Positions 6,970-17,050 of a stretch of 64,000 bases of DNA are shown piece by piece. Source of the DNA: Pyrinomonadaceae bacterium (GTDB lineage Bacteria > Acidobacteriota > Blastocatellia > Pyrinomonadales > Pyrinomonadaceae); contig JANQRU010000004.1 in the NCBI GenBank assembly GCA_028284415.1, positions 186,001-250,000 on the forward strand. Reading direction: 5' to 3'. Both the position numbers and the translations under genes were made by a program. The stretch's first letter is position 1; each line of letters opens with the position of its first letter. The notes under the pieces were generated by a model. It was not told the origin of the DNA. It ran no database searches and saw only the letters and a list, made by a program, of their open reading frames with translations.

Positions 6970-9900
6970 ATGTATTCCAAATATACTTTGAAAGTTTTTA
7001 CTTTCGCAATATGTTTTGCGTTTTTAGGCATGCAAAACATATTTGCTCAAGCAACAGGTAGCTTGAGCGGAACGGTTTTCGACCCAAACACAGCGATTGT
7101 TCAGGGAGCAACTGTGACAGTTACAAATAAAGATACTAATTTAACCAGAACCACAGTTACTAATGAAGAAGGACGCTGGACTCTAACCTCGTTACCAGTT
7201 GGTAGATATTCAGTTACTATTGAAAAAGCAGGTTTCAAAAAAACAGTTAGTGAAAATGTTGAGGTTGAAGCATCAGTACCAAGAAAAGTTGACATTTCTT
7301 TAGAAGTAGGTGGCACAGAAAACATCGTAACCATTACTTCTGAACAACCACTCGTACAGAGTGAATCAGCAGCAATTGCCAGACAAATCACCGGGGAGGA
7401 AGTTACAAAAATTCCAACTTCTACAAGAAGTTTTACAGGCTTGCTCTCATCTGAAGCCGGAGTCTCAGCTGAGCTTTCGCCCGTAGGAGTTGCCGGAAAC
7501 GGAAACATCTCACCTTCGGTAAATGGAACGAGAACAACTTCCACCAGTCTTTTCTTTAATGGAATTGACGCTACAAATATAACGAGCAATGAGGGATCTC
7601 TAACCGACAACATCGCTCCTGCTCCTGAAACTTTAGAAGAAGTTAAGCTTCAGACAAGCCTTTACGATGCTTCAACAGGTCGTAGCGGCGGCGGAAACTT
7701 TCAACTAGTTACCAAAGGTGGTGGAAATAGTTTCAGAGGATCGGCTTATTATTATCTGCAAAATAAGGCTTTTAACTCCAATGAATTTTTCTTGGATCAA
7801 GCTGGTTTTGACAAACCAAAGGCTGACCGAACGGAGACAGGATTTACAATTGGTGGTCCGATAGTAGCGGATAGATTCTTTTTCTTTGGCGGATACCAAT
7901 ACACAGATGCTGATACAGGTCTAGTTCCAACCGCTCGCTCAAGAACTGTCCTTCCTATGGCTGTAACAGCTCTTGGAAATGATCGTTCAAGGCAAGCGAT
8001 TGCTGATGCTTTCAACCAATTCAACGGTTGTGCGGGAACGACCTGCTTGACAGCTAATGACATCAGTGATGTAGCATTTAATTTATTCAATCTGCAAAAT
8101 CCTGTAACAGGTGGTTTTGTTATTCAAACACCAACGAACTTTAGAGATTTGGGAGTTGTTGATGAAAGCGGAACAGAAACATTTACATATAATTTCTTCC
8201 CGAATACATTTACAAGAACACTTCAAAGAAACAACCCGCTCATTGAAATTCTAAATGTAGAACCATCGAGGTTTAAGCAACATCAATTTACAACCCGTCT
8301 TGATGGTCAGTTAAGTTCAAACAACAATCTTACGGGAACATTTTTCTTTGCTAATTATCCCAGTTTTGATTCCTTCCCAGACCCAAGCAGTTTAGTTTCT
8401 CCATTTACGCTTCGCCGTAATGACCGTAACCGAACTCTTTCAATTGCTGACACACACATTTTTTCACCAAATTTAGTAAATGAAGTTCGCTTTGGATACT
8501 TTTATTTGAATAATACGAGAAGACTCGATGATCCATTCATCACAGACGAATTTACAAATAATGCAGTTGGAATTATCAATCCGGCAGAAGTTTTCGATAA
8601 CAGCATTGGAACACGCCGTTTAGGACACTTTGTAGGACGAAGAAATTTATCAAACTTCTCTCTCGGTGGTCCAAACGACTCATTCAACAGACGCAAACAA
8701 ACCACCTTTAGCATTGCCAACAATGTAACTTATATTACCGGCAATCACACAATTAAATTCGGTGGCGAATTCAAACGGCATCAATTTGATACAAATTTAC
8801 CGGAAGAACAAGCAACTGAATTTGAAAAATTCGACAATTTCACACAACTTCTATCTGGTAATGCTAACGAAGCCGATACTCAATATGGATTAACAGACAA
8901 AGAATTTCGATTCAATGATCTAGGCTTCTATATCACAGACGACTGGAAAGTAAATGATCGGCTGACTTTAAATATAGGTTTACGCTATGAACTCTTCATG
9001 CTGCCAACCGAAAAAAATGGTCGCATCGGAAATTTTGACTTAGAACCATTCCAGTCATGTTTTACTGGCGGCGGAACTGTTGCTCTCTGCGATAATCCTA
9101 TTTCAGGGTTTATCGTTCCAAACAATGTCCAAAACACAGGACTTTCCGTTGTAGATGGTGCAATTGCGGCAACTAGAGTTGTTAACAACAAGCATACTTT
9201 GAATGGACAAGATCTGAATAACTTTGCACCGCGTTTCGGTATTGCTTACAAACTATCCGATAATATCGTTCTTCGTGGTGGTTACGGACTTTTCTATGAT
9301 CGTCCATCAGCGGCATTTATTAACACAGTATTCAGTAACTACCCATTCTTACGCGAGGTTGAAATTACCCGTCCGAGTGGTAACGTTCCGATTGCAGATG
9401 CCTGGGCTAGCACACCGACTAATATTTCGCTTGACCAATGGCTACCATTCCGTGTTCTTTACAGCGGAGGTTCAGGAACATACTCAATTCGTGATAGCAC
9501 GCCTGTTTTCACAGATGCACGTTTGAATCCCTTAGCTCCAGGTATTTTTGGAAACAGGGCAGAAACATTTGAATTCCGTGCAATTGATCGAGATCTAAAG
9601 ACTCCTTTTGTTCATCAGTGGAATGCAGGTGTTCAGTTTGAACTTAGCCAAGACTTCCTCTTTGAGGCACGTTATGTCGGAACAGCCGGAAGAAGCTTGC
9701 TTCAATCTTTGGCACTTAATCAGAGTTTTGATATGAATGATCCGAACACACCAGATCACGTTTTTGACAGGTTCAACCAAGCTTATGTTGCGGCAGGCTC
9801 GCCGAATGGTCCGTTAAATGCAGGATCAACCGCTCGTGAAAGAGGTCTTGGAGTGGCATTTGGATTCTTCAACCCGTTAACAGGTGGAGTTGATCTCAAT

Positions 9901-10776
9901 CTTTCAAACGCAGGTGGAGACATCATAAGTTTTGAAGCCCGTGTTCCAATTCTCGGATTCAACGTGCCGGAAGCTTTACTTCTGCAGTCAAACGGATATT
10001 CAAACTATCACGGTGCTCAGTTCAGTTTAACTAAGCGTTTGTCGGATAGATTGCAATTTAACATCGCTTACACCTTCTCAAAATCGCTCGATACAATGTC
10101 AGCTGATCCCGGAAGTACCGCAGGTGGCGGAAAACCTGATGTTCCAAATACAGGCTTTATCGCTCAAGGTGACGCAAGAAACCCTGATAATAACTATGGT
10201 CTTTCGGACTTTGATAGAACACATCGTTTCAGTTTGAATTTCCTTTATGAAATTCCAACGGGCGGTTCAAACAATCGTTTTGCAACAGGCTGGCAAGTTT
10301 CAGGATTTTTCCAAGCTCAATCAGGAACGCCTTTCACAGTATTTGCTTCTGAGCCTTCAGCAGGAGATACAGGTGATTTGGCAGATGTAGTTGATGGAGC
10401 AGGTGGCTTATTTAGACCCGGATTTGGTCGCCCGAATATAGTTTGTACAGCAGATCAAGCTATTACAGACTTTAATGGAACAACACCTGTCATTGATACA
10501 AATTGCTTTACATCAGCACTTGGACAATTTGGAAACTTGGGAAGAAACACATTCCGTGGTCCTTCTCAGAGACGCTTTGACATAGGCTTTGCGAAAAACA
10601 CAAGAATTTCGGAAAGTATGAGTTTTGAAATCGGATTCGATATTTTCAACCTGTTCAACACCGTAAACTTCGTAAATCCAAACAATGACCTCCAAGATAG
10701 TGGTGATTTTGGACGTATCACTTCTACACAGGGTGGTCCGAGAGTAGGACAATTTAGAGCGAAGTTCCGCTTCTAA
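6970..10776 (+). CDS. Oar-type TonB-dependent receptor with N-terminal carboxypeptidase-regulatory domain
   Basis: A giant outer-membrane protein of 1268 residues. ATG at 6970 is preferred because AAGGAG sits 6 bases upstream and the protein then begins with a clean signal peptide (MYSKYTLKVFTF... ending FAQA, about 27 residues); an upstream ATG at 6925 would add 15 residues in front of the ribosome site. Domains: CarboxypepD_reg-like beta-sandwich (about 28-115, TGSLSGTVFDPNTAIVQGA), plug domain (about 115-250), and a long beta-barrel with repeated Asn/Phe-rich strands ending in a C-terminal aromatic FRAKFRF. This architecture is typical of acidobacterial and myxobacterial Oar-like receptors. 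Its ligand cannot be told. It is monocistronic with a strong terminator. Confidence 0.92.
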   Translation: MYSKYTLKVFTFAICFAFLGMQNIFAQATGSLSGTVFDPNTAIVQGATVTVTNKDTNLTRTTVTNEEGRWTLTSLPVGRYSVTIEKAGFKKTVSENVEVEASVPRKVDISLEVGGTENIVTITSEQPLVQSESAAIARQITGEEVTKIPTSTRSFTGLLSSEAGVSAELSPVGVAGNGNISPSVNGTRTTSTSLFFNGIDATNITSNEGSLTDNIAPAPETLEEVKLQTSLYDASTGRSGGGNFQLVTKGGGNSFRGSAYYYLQNKAFNSNEFFLDQAGFDKPKADRTETGFTIGGPIVADRFFFFGGYQYTDADTGLVPTARSRTVLPMAVTALGNDRSRQAIADAFNQFNGCAGTTCLTANDISDVAFNLFNLQNPVTGGFVIQTPTNFRDLGVVDESGTETFTYNFFPNTFTRTLQRNNPLIEILNVEPSRFKQHQFTTRLDGQLSSNNNLTGTFFFANYPSFDSFPDPSSLVSPFTLRRNDRNRTLSIADTHIFSPNLVNEVRFGYFYLNNTRRLDDPFITDEFTNNAVGIINPAEVFDNSIGTRRLGHFVGRRNLSNFSLGGPNDSFNRRKQTTFSIANNVTYITGNHTIKFGGEFKRHQFDTNLPEEQATEFEKFDNFTQLLSGNANEADTQYGLTDKEFRFNDLGFYITDDWKVNDRLTLNIGLRYELFMLPTEKNGRIGNFDLEPFQSCFTGGGTVALCDNPISGFIVPNNVQNTGLSVVDGAIAATRVVNNKHTLNGQDLNNFAPRFGIAYKLSDNIVLRGGYGLFYDRPSAAFINTVFSNYPFLREVEITRPSGNVPIADAWASTPTNISLDQWLPFRVLYSGGSGTYSIRDSTPVFTDARLNPLAPGIFGNRAETFEFRAIDRDLKTPFVHQWNAGVQFELSQDFLFEARYVGTAGRSLLQSLALNQSFDMNDPNTPDHVFDRFNQAYVAAGSPNGPLNAGSTARERGLGVAFGFFNPLTGGVDLNLSNAGGDIISFEARVPILGFNVPEALLLQSNGYSNYHGAQFSLTKRLSDRLQFNIAYTFSKSLDTMSADPGSTAGGGKPDVPNTGFIAQGDARNPDNNYGLSDFDRTHRFSLNFLYEIPTGGSNNRFATGWQVSGFFQAQSGTPFTVFASEPSAGDTGDLADVVDGAGGLFRPGFGRPNIVCTADQAITDFNGTTPVIDTNCFTSALGQFGNLGRNTFRGPSQRRFDIGFAKNTRISESMSFEIGFDIFNLFNTVNFVNPNNDLQDSGDFGRITSTQGGPRVGQFRAKFRF

Positions 10777-10796
10777 AATTGTTTGAATTAACTAGC

Positions 10797-10831
10797 AAAA
10801 AAGCGTGTCTTTCTCGAAGACACGCTTTTTT
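10797..10831. terminator. Bidirectional terminator between convergent genes
   Basis: An 11-bp perfect stem (AAGCGTGTCTT at 10801-10811 with AAGACACGCTT at 10817-10827) and a 5-base loop, flanked by A and T runs on both sides. It serves the receptor (plus) and the DUF2225-like gene (minus). Confidence 0.92.
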
Positions 10832-10850
10832 ATTGAACAAAAATTTGATT

Positions 10851-11651
10851 TCAATGGTCATCATGACTGTCTGCATCACCATCAATTTTATCCATCATAC
10901 GTGGTTTTTTATCACTTTTAATTCGTTTTATGTAATCTTCGATTCTACTGTTCATTCCCTGTTCAGCATTTTTAAGTTTTTCTGCATCGAGACCTCTTTC
11001 TGCGTATATAGTTTTCAGTGCTTTTTGTAAATCCTCAATTGCTCCTTTGTCATCATTCAAAAAATGTTTCATCGAAGCTGAAACGTATAAAAGCAATTTT
11101 TTCGGAGCATTGCTTTTTTCTTTTCTTAATTCTGTTTGAATCATTTTAAGAGACTTCTCTCTGGCTTCAGCGGCTTTTTTGGGTTTACTCTCTTTGCCGT
11201 AGTGATAGCCTTTGACGCGATGAAATGTTTCCCACCAATCTTCATCTTTGTCTAAAACCTTATAAACCTTTTCCATAATTTCAAGCCGCTCGGAAACAGG
11301 AATTTCGGTATATTTTTTGAACTTTTTAGAAACTTTAACATCAGTTAGAGCTTTTCGAATAGCTGGAAGCTTTTCTTTTGGTAACTTATCGAAATCCCAC
11401 ATATAAGTTACTAAATGACATTTTTTGCAAAGATAGTATGTCGGGGTAGCTGTCTGCGGAAAAAACAGCCATTGGTATTTGGAAGGATATGAATAGATGT
11501 AACTTCCGTAACTTCCAACAACTAAAAATGTATTTTTCTGATTATCTATCGGACAGGTAAATTCTTTTGGATACCAGGTTATTGCGAAGGCACTACTATA
11601 CAATCCTGCGATGAGTATGAGTAAGCCTGTGAGTTTGAGAATGCTTTTCAT
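10851..11651 (-). CDS. Exported DUF2225-like protein with two Cys-containing motifs
   Basis: A 266-residue protein. The start is placed at ATG 11651 (MKSILKLTG), behind a GGAGG ribosome site, rather than at the TTG 18 bases upstream. It has a signal peptide of about 23 residues (LYSSAFA). The mature N-terminus carries FTCPID, then SYGSY and YYLCKKCHLVTYMWDF, the pattern of DUF2225 proteins, whose cysteines probably bind a metal. The rest is Lys-rich and helical (about 100-250) and may hold degenerate TPR-like hairpins; it ends in a His/Asp-rich tail (DADSHDDH). It lies downstream of the M1-like gene but is separated from it by a terminator. Function unknown. Confidence 0.7.
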   Translation of the reverse strand: MKSILKLTGLLILIAGLYSSAFAITWYPKEFTCPIDNQKNTFLVVGSYGSYIYSYPSKYQWLFFPQTATPTYYLCKKCHLVTYMWDFDKLPKEKLPAIRKALTDVKVSKKFKKYTEIPVSERLEIMEKVYKVLDKDEDWWETFHRVKGYHYGKESKPKKAAEAREKSLKMIQTELRKEKSNAPKKLLLYVSASMKHFLNDDKGAIEDLQKALKTIYAERGLDAEKLKNAEQGMNSRIEDYIKRIKSDKKPRMMDKIDGDADSHDDH

Positions 11652-11682
11652 TATTTTTTCTACCTCCAAGTAAATTTAAAAT

Positions 11683-11726
11683 AAAAAAGCAGAACGAATT
11701 TGAATCGTCCTGCTTGCTTTTTTTTC
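11683..11726 (-). terminator. Terminator after the M1-like gene
   Basis: On the minus strand a stem AAGCAGGACGA / TCGTTCTGCTT with one mismatch is followed by a T run (11682-11687 read on the minus strand). It ends the transcript from 13865. Confidence 0.75.
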
Positions 11727-11732
11727 GTAAGT

Positions 11733-13865
11733 TTAGCGAACTGCCGTTGTGTCCTGCCGTTTTGGATCGTATGGATTGGCAAGAAATCTCTCAACCGCAT
11801 CCTGTGCATTATCGTAAGTATCTCCGATCTGTTCAGCACGTTTGTAAGCGGCTACGGCACGTGTTCTATCCCCTTTTGCATCATAAGCATTGCCCATCTT
11901 GATTTCCGACCAGACGTATAACCAAGTCGGACTGGCTTGTCCTCTTGCTCCCAAATTACGAACAGCTTTGAAATTATCAATCGCCAGATCATAATTTCTC
12001 TGTTGCAAGAATAAAAGTCCCAAATGATAGTAAACCCAAGCATTCGAGCGGTCTAATTTAAGTGCCGCTTCAAATTGCTGTTGTGCTTCGACATAATTGC
12101 CTTCCTTGAATTGCTCAATGCCTCTGCGGGCAATAGACGAAATACGCAAATCATCGGAAATTCTTAAGATTTTGTACCTTGGATCAATGACAAGCTCAAC
12201 GGGTTTTCCATCTGATTCGATGTTAAAATCTGCACTTGAATCTTGGATATAAACTCTTTCGGCAGCAACTCTTCCCTGTCCTTCTGCACGAAGCTGTATT
12301 TCAAGTGGAAGCTGCAAATTATCATAATTTTGCTTAACTGTTCCGCGAGTTATAAACTTTCCGGCTCTGGTTCTTAAAATTTCATAGTCTGCCTGAAATT
12401 CAGGAACTCCCGTTCCTTCAACCCAACGTGCGAAGAAATATCGCATATTTCTTCCTGTTACCTGACTGGTATATTTTTCAAAATCATCAATCGAAACATT
12501 CTTGCCACGATTTTGTTGCAAGAAATTTCTTACTAACTGATTAAATTTCTGTTCGCCGATAGTGTCTCTCAAAAGCTTATATACAAAAGCTCCTTTCGCA
12601 TACATTATGTATTGATAAGCGACTGATTGATCGTCTAAGGCAGAAGGAACTCTCGCCAAAGAAGCGGTTTGCTCAAAGGTCAAAGATTTTTCCAAAAGTT
12701 CGCGTCTGAGACTATCAAGCTGTGCTCCCGTTAATTGACTTTCACGTAAAGAAAAAGCACTAAATTCGGCAAGTCCCTGTGATAGCCAAGCATCATCAAA
12801 GGATTTTAATCCGACGGTCAACCCCCACCATTGATAGGCTATTTCTCTTTGCAGACGCTCTTTTATATTTTGCCTTGAACCATTAAACAAGCGGTTTGCC
12901 ATAAAGAGCATCCCCTCTTGTGAATAATAATCAAGACTTTCGTCATCAATTTGGGCAATGATCAATTTTTTGCCCATCGCGGGAGTGCCATATTTTCTCG
13001 TATAAAAATCTAGGGCTTTTCCGATGGTTTCGCCATATTCAGCAATAATTTTGTCGTTACCGGCTTTTGTATGAAACTGAAGTTCATAATCAGCAAATCT
13101 CAGAGTTTTATTTGCGTAAACGCCATAAGTGAAGTTTCCAACCAATCCCGGCTGACTGCGGACAAATCTGTATTTTCCACCTGTTTCTAAAACAGGAATA
13201 TCACTGTGTCCGACAACCTTAAAAGTGTTTGGAATATTTATAGTGATGTCTGATGTAGCCTTGTCTGCGGCATAATCGTGGAATGGAAACCAGCGTGCCG
13301 CATACATCAAATAACCATTGTTTGCACCAATATATGCAAGACGTTTTGTAAGAAGAGGACCACCTTCAGGCGTAACCATGACGCCACCGTATTTAAATCT
13401 GAGTGTTACAGGAACATTAGCAGGAACATTTTCGCCCAAATCTACCCTTACGCTAGGTCCCAAATCGCTAACACCAACTCTATCTTGTACAAATGTAACC
13501 GTGCTTGCAGGTGTCGGAGTGGGCTTGGGTGCTCGTGATCTTTTTCCGCGTGTAGCTGTGGTAACTGCTGCATTTGGTTGCTCTACGGAATTGGTGATTC
13601 CTTTGCTCACCATTGTTATACTTTCGATTTTCAATGCCCCATTGAGTTCAAATGTAACTACCCTTGTTTCTTGCTTTGGAACAAAACGGACATCAACTGT
13701 CGAATCCATTCTGTTCAAAGAAGGATCAAGCTTCACATCCATCACATAGTGCTGAACATCAAATGGAGTTCTTTGAACCTGTTGAGCAAAAACGCCTGTG
13801 AGAAGCAAAAAAATTGCCGAACTCAAGACGCTAAAACTAAATATACTCTTCTTAATATCTTTCAT
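11733..13865 (-). CDS. M1 aminopeptidase homologue lacking all zinc ligands, with C-terminal TPR repeats
   Basis: A 710-residue exported protein (signal peptide to about 28, FAQQ). An M1-like N-terminal beta-saddle (about 35-260) contains a proline/threonine-rich insertion near residue 113. The gluzincin-like domain follows (about 270-480), and the C-terminus (about 590-690) carries TPR repeats (AWVYYHLGLLFLQQRNYDLAI). In true M1 enzymes the motif is HExxH with a third ligand in WLNEGFA. Here the helix reads REIAYQWWG (Arg340, Tyr344) and the second motif WLSQGLAEF (Gln363), so both His and the Glu zinc ligands are gone. The fold is recognisable but the enzyme should be inactive. It may be a binding or scaffolding protein in the periplasm. 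Confidence 0.85.
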   Translation of the reverse strand: MKDIKKSIFSFSVLSSAIFLLLTGVFAQQVQRTPFDVQHYVMDVKLDPSLNRMDSTVDVRFVPKQETRVVTFELNGALKIESITMVSKGITNSVEQPNAAVTTATRGKRSRAPKPTPTPASTVTFVQDRVGVSDLGPSVRVDLGENVPANVPVTLRFKYGGVMVTPEGGPLLTKRLAYIGANNGYLMYAARWFPFHDYAADKATSDITINIPNTFKVVGHSDIPVLETGGKYRFVRSQPGLVGNFTYGVYANKTLRFADYELQFHTKAGNDKIIAEYGETIGKALDFYTRKYGTPAMGKKLIIAQIDDESLDYYSQEGMLFMANRLFNGSRQNIKERLQREIAYQWWGLTVGLKSFDDAWLSQGLAEFSAFSLRESQLTGAQLDSLRRELLEKSLTFEQTASLARVPSALDDQSVAYQYIMYAKGAFVYKLLRDTIGEQKFNQLVRNFLQQNRGKNVSIDDFEKYTSQVTGRNMRYFFARWVEGTGVPEFQADYEILRTRAGKFITRGTVKQNYDNLQLPLEIQLRAEGQGRVAAERVYIQDSSADFNIESDGKPVELVIDPRYKILRISDDLRISSIARRGIEQFKEGNYVEAQQQFEAALKLDRSNAWVYYHLGLLFLQQRNYDLAIDNFKAVRNLGARGQASPTWLYVWSEIKMGNAYDAKGDRTRAVAAYKRAEQIGDTYDNAQDAVERFLANPYDPKRQDTTAVR

Positions 13866-13981
13866 TCTATACTTTGAAAACCTGCTTACTATTTAATTAT
13901 TTGCTTGTTGCTAAAATATGATGTCTTAAATATTTAATTCGTTGGCTTGCTGCAAAATTGTTGTGAGTTCATCAATCGGTA

Positions 13982-15190
13982 TTACCTAACATAAATAGGA
14001 TTAGAAATTATCCAAGGCATTTTATCAAACGGACTTCCTAAAGAATCTAAATAAACCTCAATTCGATATGCACCTTTTTCTTTAACTTTGAAATTTATCT
14101 CGGTAGTTTTACCCGATTCAAAAACCTTTTCGCCGTTCTTAAAAAGTAAAAATCTTGAAACTTGGGGAGCATTGGCTTTTAAGTTAATCTCTCCATCCTC
14201 TAGCAATATCTCTTCGCCTATTATTTTTGTTTCATCTTGATTTTGAGCTGAAAACCAAAACCCGCTTGTGTCACTCAAAACATCAAACCCAATGAAAGTA
14301 TTTCCGTTTTTTAATGCTTTGAGAAGACTATCTTTGTTAAAGTTCTCGTTTTGAGGAAGCAGTATGTGAGTCTGTACAAGTCGAAAAACCATTTCGTAAC
14401 GGTCAAATTTTAAGTTAATAAATTTATTATTCGCATCATCGCCAAAAAGATGAAAACCAAGATTTGAATGGGCGTCACTTCCCGCAAAAAGGGTCAACCG
14501 TCGTGTTTTGGATAATTCGTCAAACTTTTTCAGACTTTTTTCGGGACGACTAAAATGTCTCGCCAGAGTCAATCCCGGATAAGCCCTGTATGACCAAAGT
14601 GCGTCAGGCAAAAATGTAAAAGGATTCATCCCTTTTGAATTTGTATGCAGGCTGAAAACTTCTATCCCGTCAATCTTTTCATCCCAGGATTTAAATCTGC
14701 TTGGATACGTAACAAAAGCCAGACGATTACGGGATTTTATTTCGTATAAAAATTCTTTCGTATCCAGCTTATTTACGACCGTTAATTTGGGAAATCCATC
14801 TAAGATCAAAAATCTATCATCTGATTTGGTGCTTGTTTCGCTTCCACCAACAAAAAGTGTGTCTTTATAAAAACCCCGCAAGGTTAGGGCTGAAGTATCA
14901 TAAAATTCTGAGACATGCTCGGTCATCACCACAAAATCAAGCTGATTTTTTTCAGCCCCGACAAGCAACTCATCAAAATTCCCTGTGCTGTGTCCGCCCA
15001 GAGATGTGTGGACATGGATAATACCTCTGTAATCTTTATATTCTTGATTGGTTGATTTTGCTTTTTGAGATTTGAGTGAAGAAATTTTTTCGGCGAGATT
15101 TCCCGTTTGCCAACGGTTATATATAAATGGAATCTGTAGCAAAACTACTACACCAATTAATCCAAGACAGATTTTTTTCCAAAGTTTCAT
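13982..15190 (-). CDS. Membrane-anchored PHP-domain metal-dependent phosphoesterase-like protein
   Basis: A 402-residue protein with one N-terminal membrane segment (about 8-23) and a PHP domain. The metal-binding signature is visible as IIHVHTSLGGHS (His59, His61, His67), VVMTEHVSEF (about 87-96) and GSDAHSNLGFHLFGDD near residue 238. The C-terminal 100 residues look like a beta-sandwich (about 310-400). PHP proteins of this type hydrolyse phosphoesters using two or three metal ions; the anchor and orientation place the domain outside the cytoplasmic membrane. It directly follows the Dabb gene (start 1 base after the previous stop), so the two are one operon. Substrate unknown. Confidence 0.82.
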   Translation of the reverse strand: MKLWKKICLGLIGVVVLLQIPFIYNRWQTGNLAEKISSLKSQKAKSTNQEYKDYRGIIHVHTSLGGHSTGNFDELLVGAEKNQLDFVVMTEHVSEFYDTSALTLRGFYKDTLFVGGSETSTKSDDRFLILDGFPKLTVVNKLDTKEFLYEIKSRNRLAFVTYPSRFKSWDEKIDGIEVFSLHTNSKGMNPFTFLPDALWSYRAYPGLTLARHFSRPEKSLKKFDELSKTRRLTLFAGSDAHSNLGFHLFGDDANNKFINLKFDRYEMVFRLVQTHILLPQNENFNKDSLLKALKNGNTFIGFDVLSDTSGFWFSAQNQDETKIIGEEILLEDGEINLKANAPQVSRFLLFKNGEKVFESGKTTEINFKVKEKGAYRIEVYLDSLGSPFDKMPWIISNPIYVR

Positions 15191-15481
15191 CTAGCTTATA
15201 AAATCAACAGAAACAACGTGAGCCGCAATCTCTTTCCCCATATTTGCCACTTCCTGATGAGTCTCGTGAACTGTGTAAGCATCTAAAGCTTCTTTATCAG
15301 GAAAAATAGCAACTAACCCCGTATCATAAGATCTATCCAAATGAAGCATATCCGCACCAACTGAAAAACTTTCTATGTTGGGAATCTCATTGGGCAAATT
15401 CTTCAATTTATTGCGATGCTCTTCGCGTGTTTCTTCGGAAGTTTCTTCTTTGTATTTCCAAACGACTATGTGTGTCAGCAT
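15191..15481 (-). CDS. Dabb (stress-responsive alpha/beta barrel) domain protein
   Basis: A 96-residue single-domain protein with the Dabb pattern: MLTHIVVWKYKEE at the start, a helix with LPNEIPNI, a central FSVGADM strand and the conserved AYTVHETHQEVA helix near the end. Family members are small dimeric ferredoxin-like barrels with varied or unknown roles, some binding hydrophobic ligands. It is the first gene of a two-gene minus-strand operon with the PHP protein, with no gap between them. Confidence 0.87.
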   Translation of the reverse strand: MLTHIVVWKYKEETSEETREEHRNKLKNLPNEIPNIESFSVGADMLHLDRSYDTGLVAIFPDKEALDAYTVHETHQEVANMGKEIAAHVVSVDFIS

Positions 15482-15638
15482 ACTTCAATGTTTTTTCTAA
15501 ATTATTTGTCAGAAATCTTCAGTATAAAGTGTATTTGTTATTATAGAATGAAATAAAATTAAGTTTTTTGTGAATGTATCATAAAAGAACTTGCTGACCA
15601 ATCTTTTCAAAAAAATAAAATACTGAGGTAAACAATTT

Positions 15639-17045
15639 ATGAAATTGATTGCGATAGCAGTGACTTTAATTCTAAGTGTTCTCACAATTAATGCACAGGA
15701 AAAACTTCCCGTTCTTAAATCTAAACAACCTGTTTTAAGCATTAATGATGGCGGGAAATTGAGAAAAAACTCTTGGACACTCAACCCAGATATTAAACCT
15801 GACGTTTATCAAGCTCGTCTGATCAATGGGAAACCACACAAAGTAACTTTTATATCCGATATTGATTCAATCAGTTTTATGGTTGAAGAAAATAAAAAAT
15901 ACGACTTTATCGTCGAATACAATGGCAAAAAGCATTATCAACAAATCATCGGCAAAAAATTCGTTCCTGCTGCCATATTTGATGCCGAATATCGCCAAAC
16001 TCATAAAGGTAAAACTTTTGTAGAAATCCCGGAAGTCTATGAGTTAGTAAACATCGCTTTTGTAATTCTGCCTTCGCAGTTAGAAAAGAATACACTCAGT
16101 GCTAATCACACCGAATATTACAGGTCAGTACGTAAACATTTTGAAAAACATTCAAATCATCCATTCATTTTGGCGTTGGACAAAGAACTGAAAGAAAATC
16201 GTTTTCAATATGCATTTTTGAAGATGAATGCCTACACATTTGAATTCAATGGAAAAGACAAAATTGTGCCAAGCAAAATCTATGATCGGGCGGTTACAAA
16301 TATTTTAGAAAACCAACTCAGACTGTACAAAGACCTGATGCAATCATTTTCAGACGACACAAATTTCCGTAAGTTTTATCAAAAGCACTACAAGTTCTAT
16401 CAGAATCAGATAGAATTTTTCAGAAAGAATCTAGACACAGATGAAATGGTCAGATGGTTAAACAAAAAATTTCCAAATTCTTCAGATTTTGATACTTTCA
16501 AAATAATTTTCTCACCACTGGTTCGTGGCAATCAATCTGTCGTGTGGTTTGAAAGCAACGGATTCAAAGAACTTCAACCCCATGTCGAATTTCCCTATCG
16601 AAAATACAGAAACTTTGATGGCGTTTCAGATAAAGCTAACGAATTGTTTCGGGGAAATATCGTTTTCACTGAAATAAATCATGGATTCTTAAATCCTCTG
16701 ACCGCAAAATACTCAAATGAAATCGCCAAAGCTATATCCAACCGAAACTTTTGGGTAGCCAAAGAAAAAGGTCCGAGATATTACAGGGGCAATAATTTGT
16801 TTGATGAATATATGAATTGGGTTCTGGTAAATTTGCGCTACATTGATTACATTTCTGATGCAAAAGAGCAGGAAAAATTAATTAAAGACACAGAAAAAAT
16901 GATGGTCGAAAGACGCGGTTTTCTACAATTCGATAAATTTAGTCAATTTTTAGTCCCCATTTACCGCAAACGAAAACCAAATCAAACTGTTGCTGACCTA
17001 TATCCACAAATTATCAAATGGTTTGCCGAGCAAAATAAAAAGTAA
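15639..17045 (+). CDS. Exported protein of unknown function, possibly DUF4932-like
   Basis: A 468-residue protein with a signal peptide (MKLIAIAVTLILSVLTINAQ), a beta-rich N-terminal region up to about 115 and then a mostly helical body. The segment FTEINHGFLNPLTAKY (about 347-362) resembles the HExxH-like helix plus NP of DUF4932 and related putative metallopeptidases, though here it reads EINH with no first His. That match is by eye and weak. The AUG is preceded by a weak TGAGG. It is convergent with the lipoprotein gene, with five bases between the stops. No function is proposed. Confidence 0.65.
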   Translation: MKLIAIAVTLILSVLTINAQEKLPVLKSKQPVLSINDGGKLRKNSWTLNPDIKPDVYQARLINGKPHKVTFISDIDSISFMVEENKKYDFIVEYNGKKHYQQIIGKKFVPAAIFDAEYRQTHKGKTFVEIPEVYELVNIAFVILPSQLEKNTLSANHTEYYRSVRKHFEKHSNHPFILALDKELKENRFQYAFLKMNAYTFEFNGKDKIVPSKIYDRAVTNILENQLRLYKDLMQSFSDDTNFRKFYQKHYKFYQNQIEFFRKNLDTDEMVRWLNKKFPNSSDFDTFKIIFSPLVRGNQSVVWFESNGFKELQPHVEFPYRKYRNFDGVSDKANELFRGNIVFTEINHGFLNPLTAKYSNEIAKAISNRNFWVAKEKGPRYYRGNNLFDEYMNWVLVNLRYIDYISDAKEQEKLIKDTEKMMVERRGFLQFDKFSQFLVPIYRKRKPNQTVADLYPQIIKWFAEQNKK

Positions 17046-17050
17046 TAAAA

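Noticed and set aside
7101..7613. 170-residue ORF antisense to the first receptor
   Set aside because: Arises from the repetitive Thr/Val codon use of the sense gene; no independent support.
13318..13749. 143-residue ORF antisense to the M1-like gene
   Set aside because: No ribosome site or recognisable domain; the sense frame is clearly coding.
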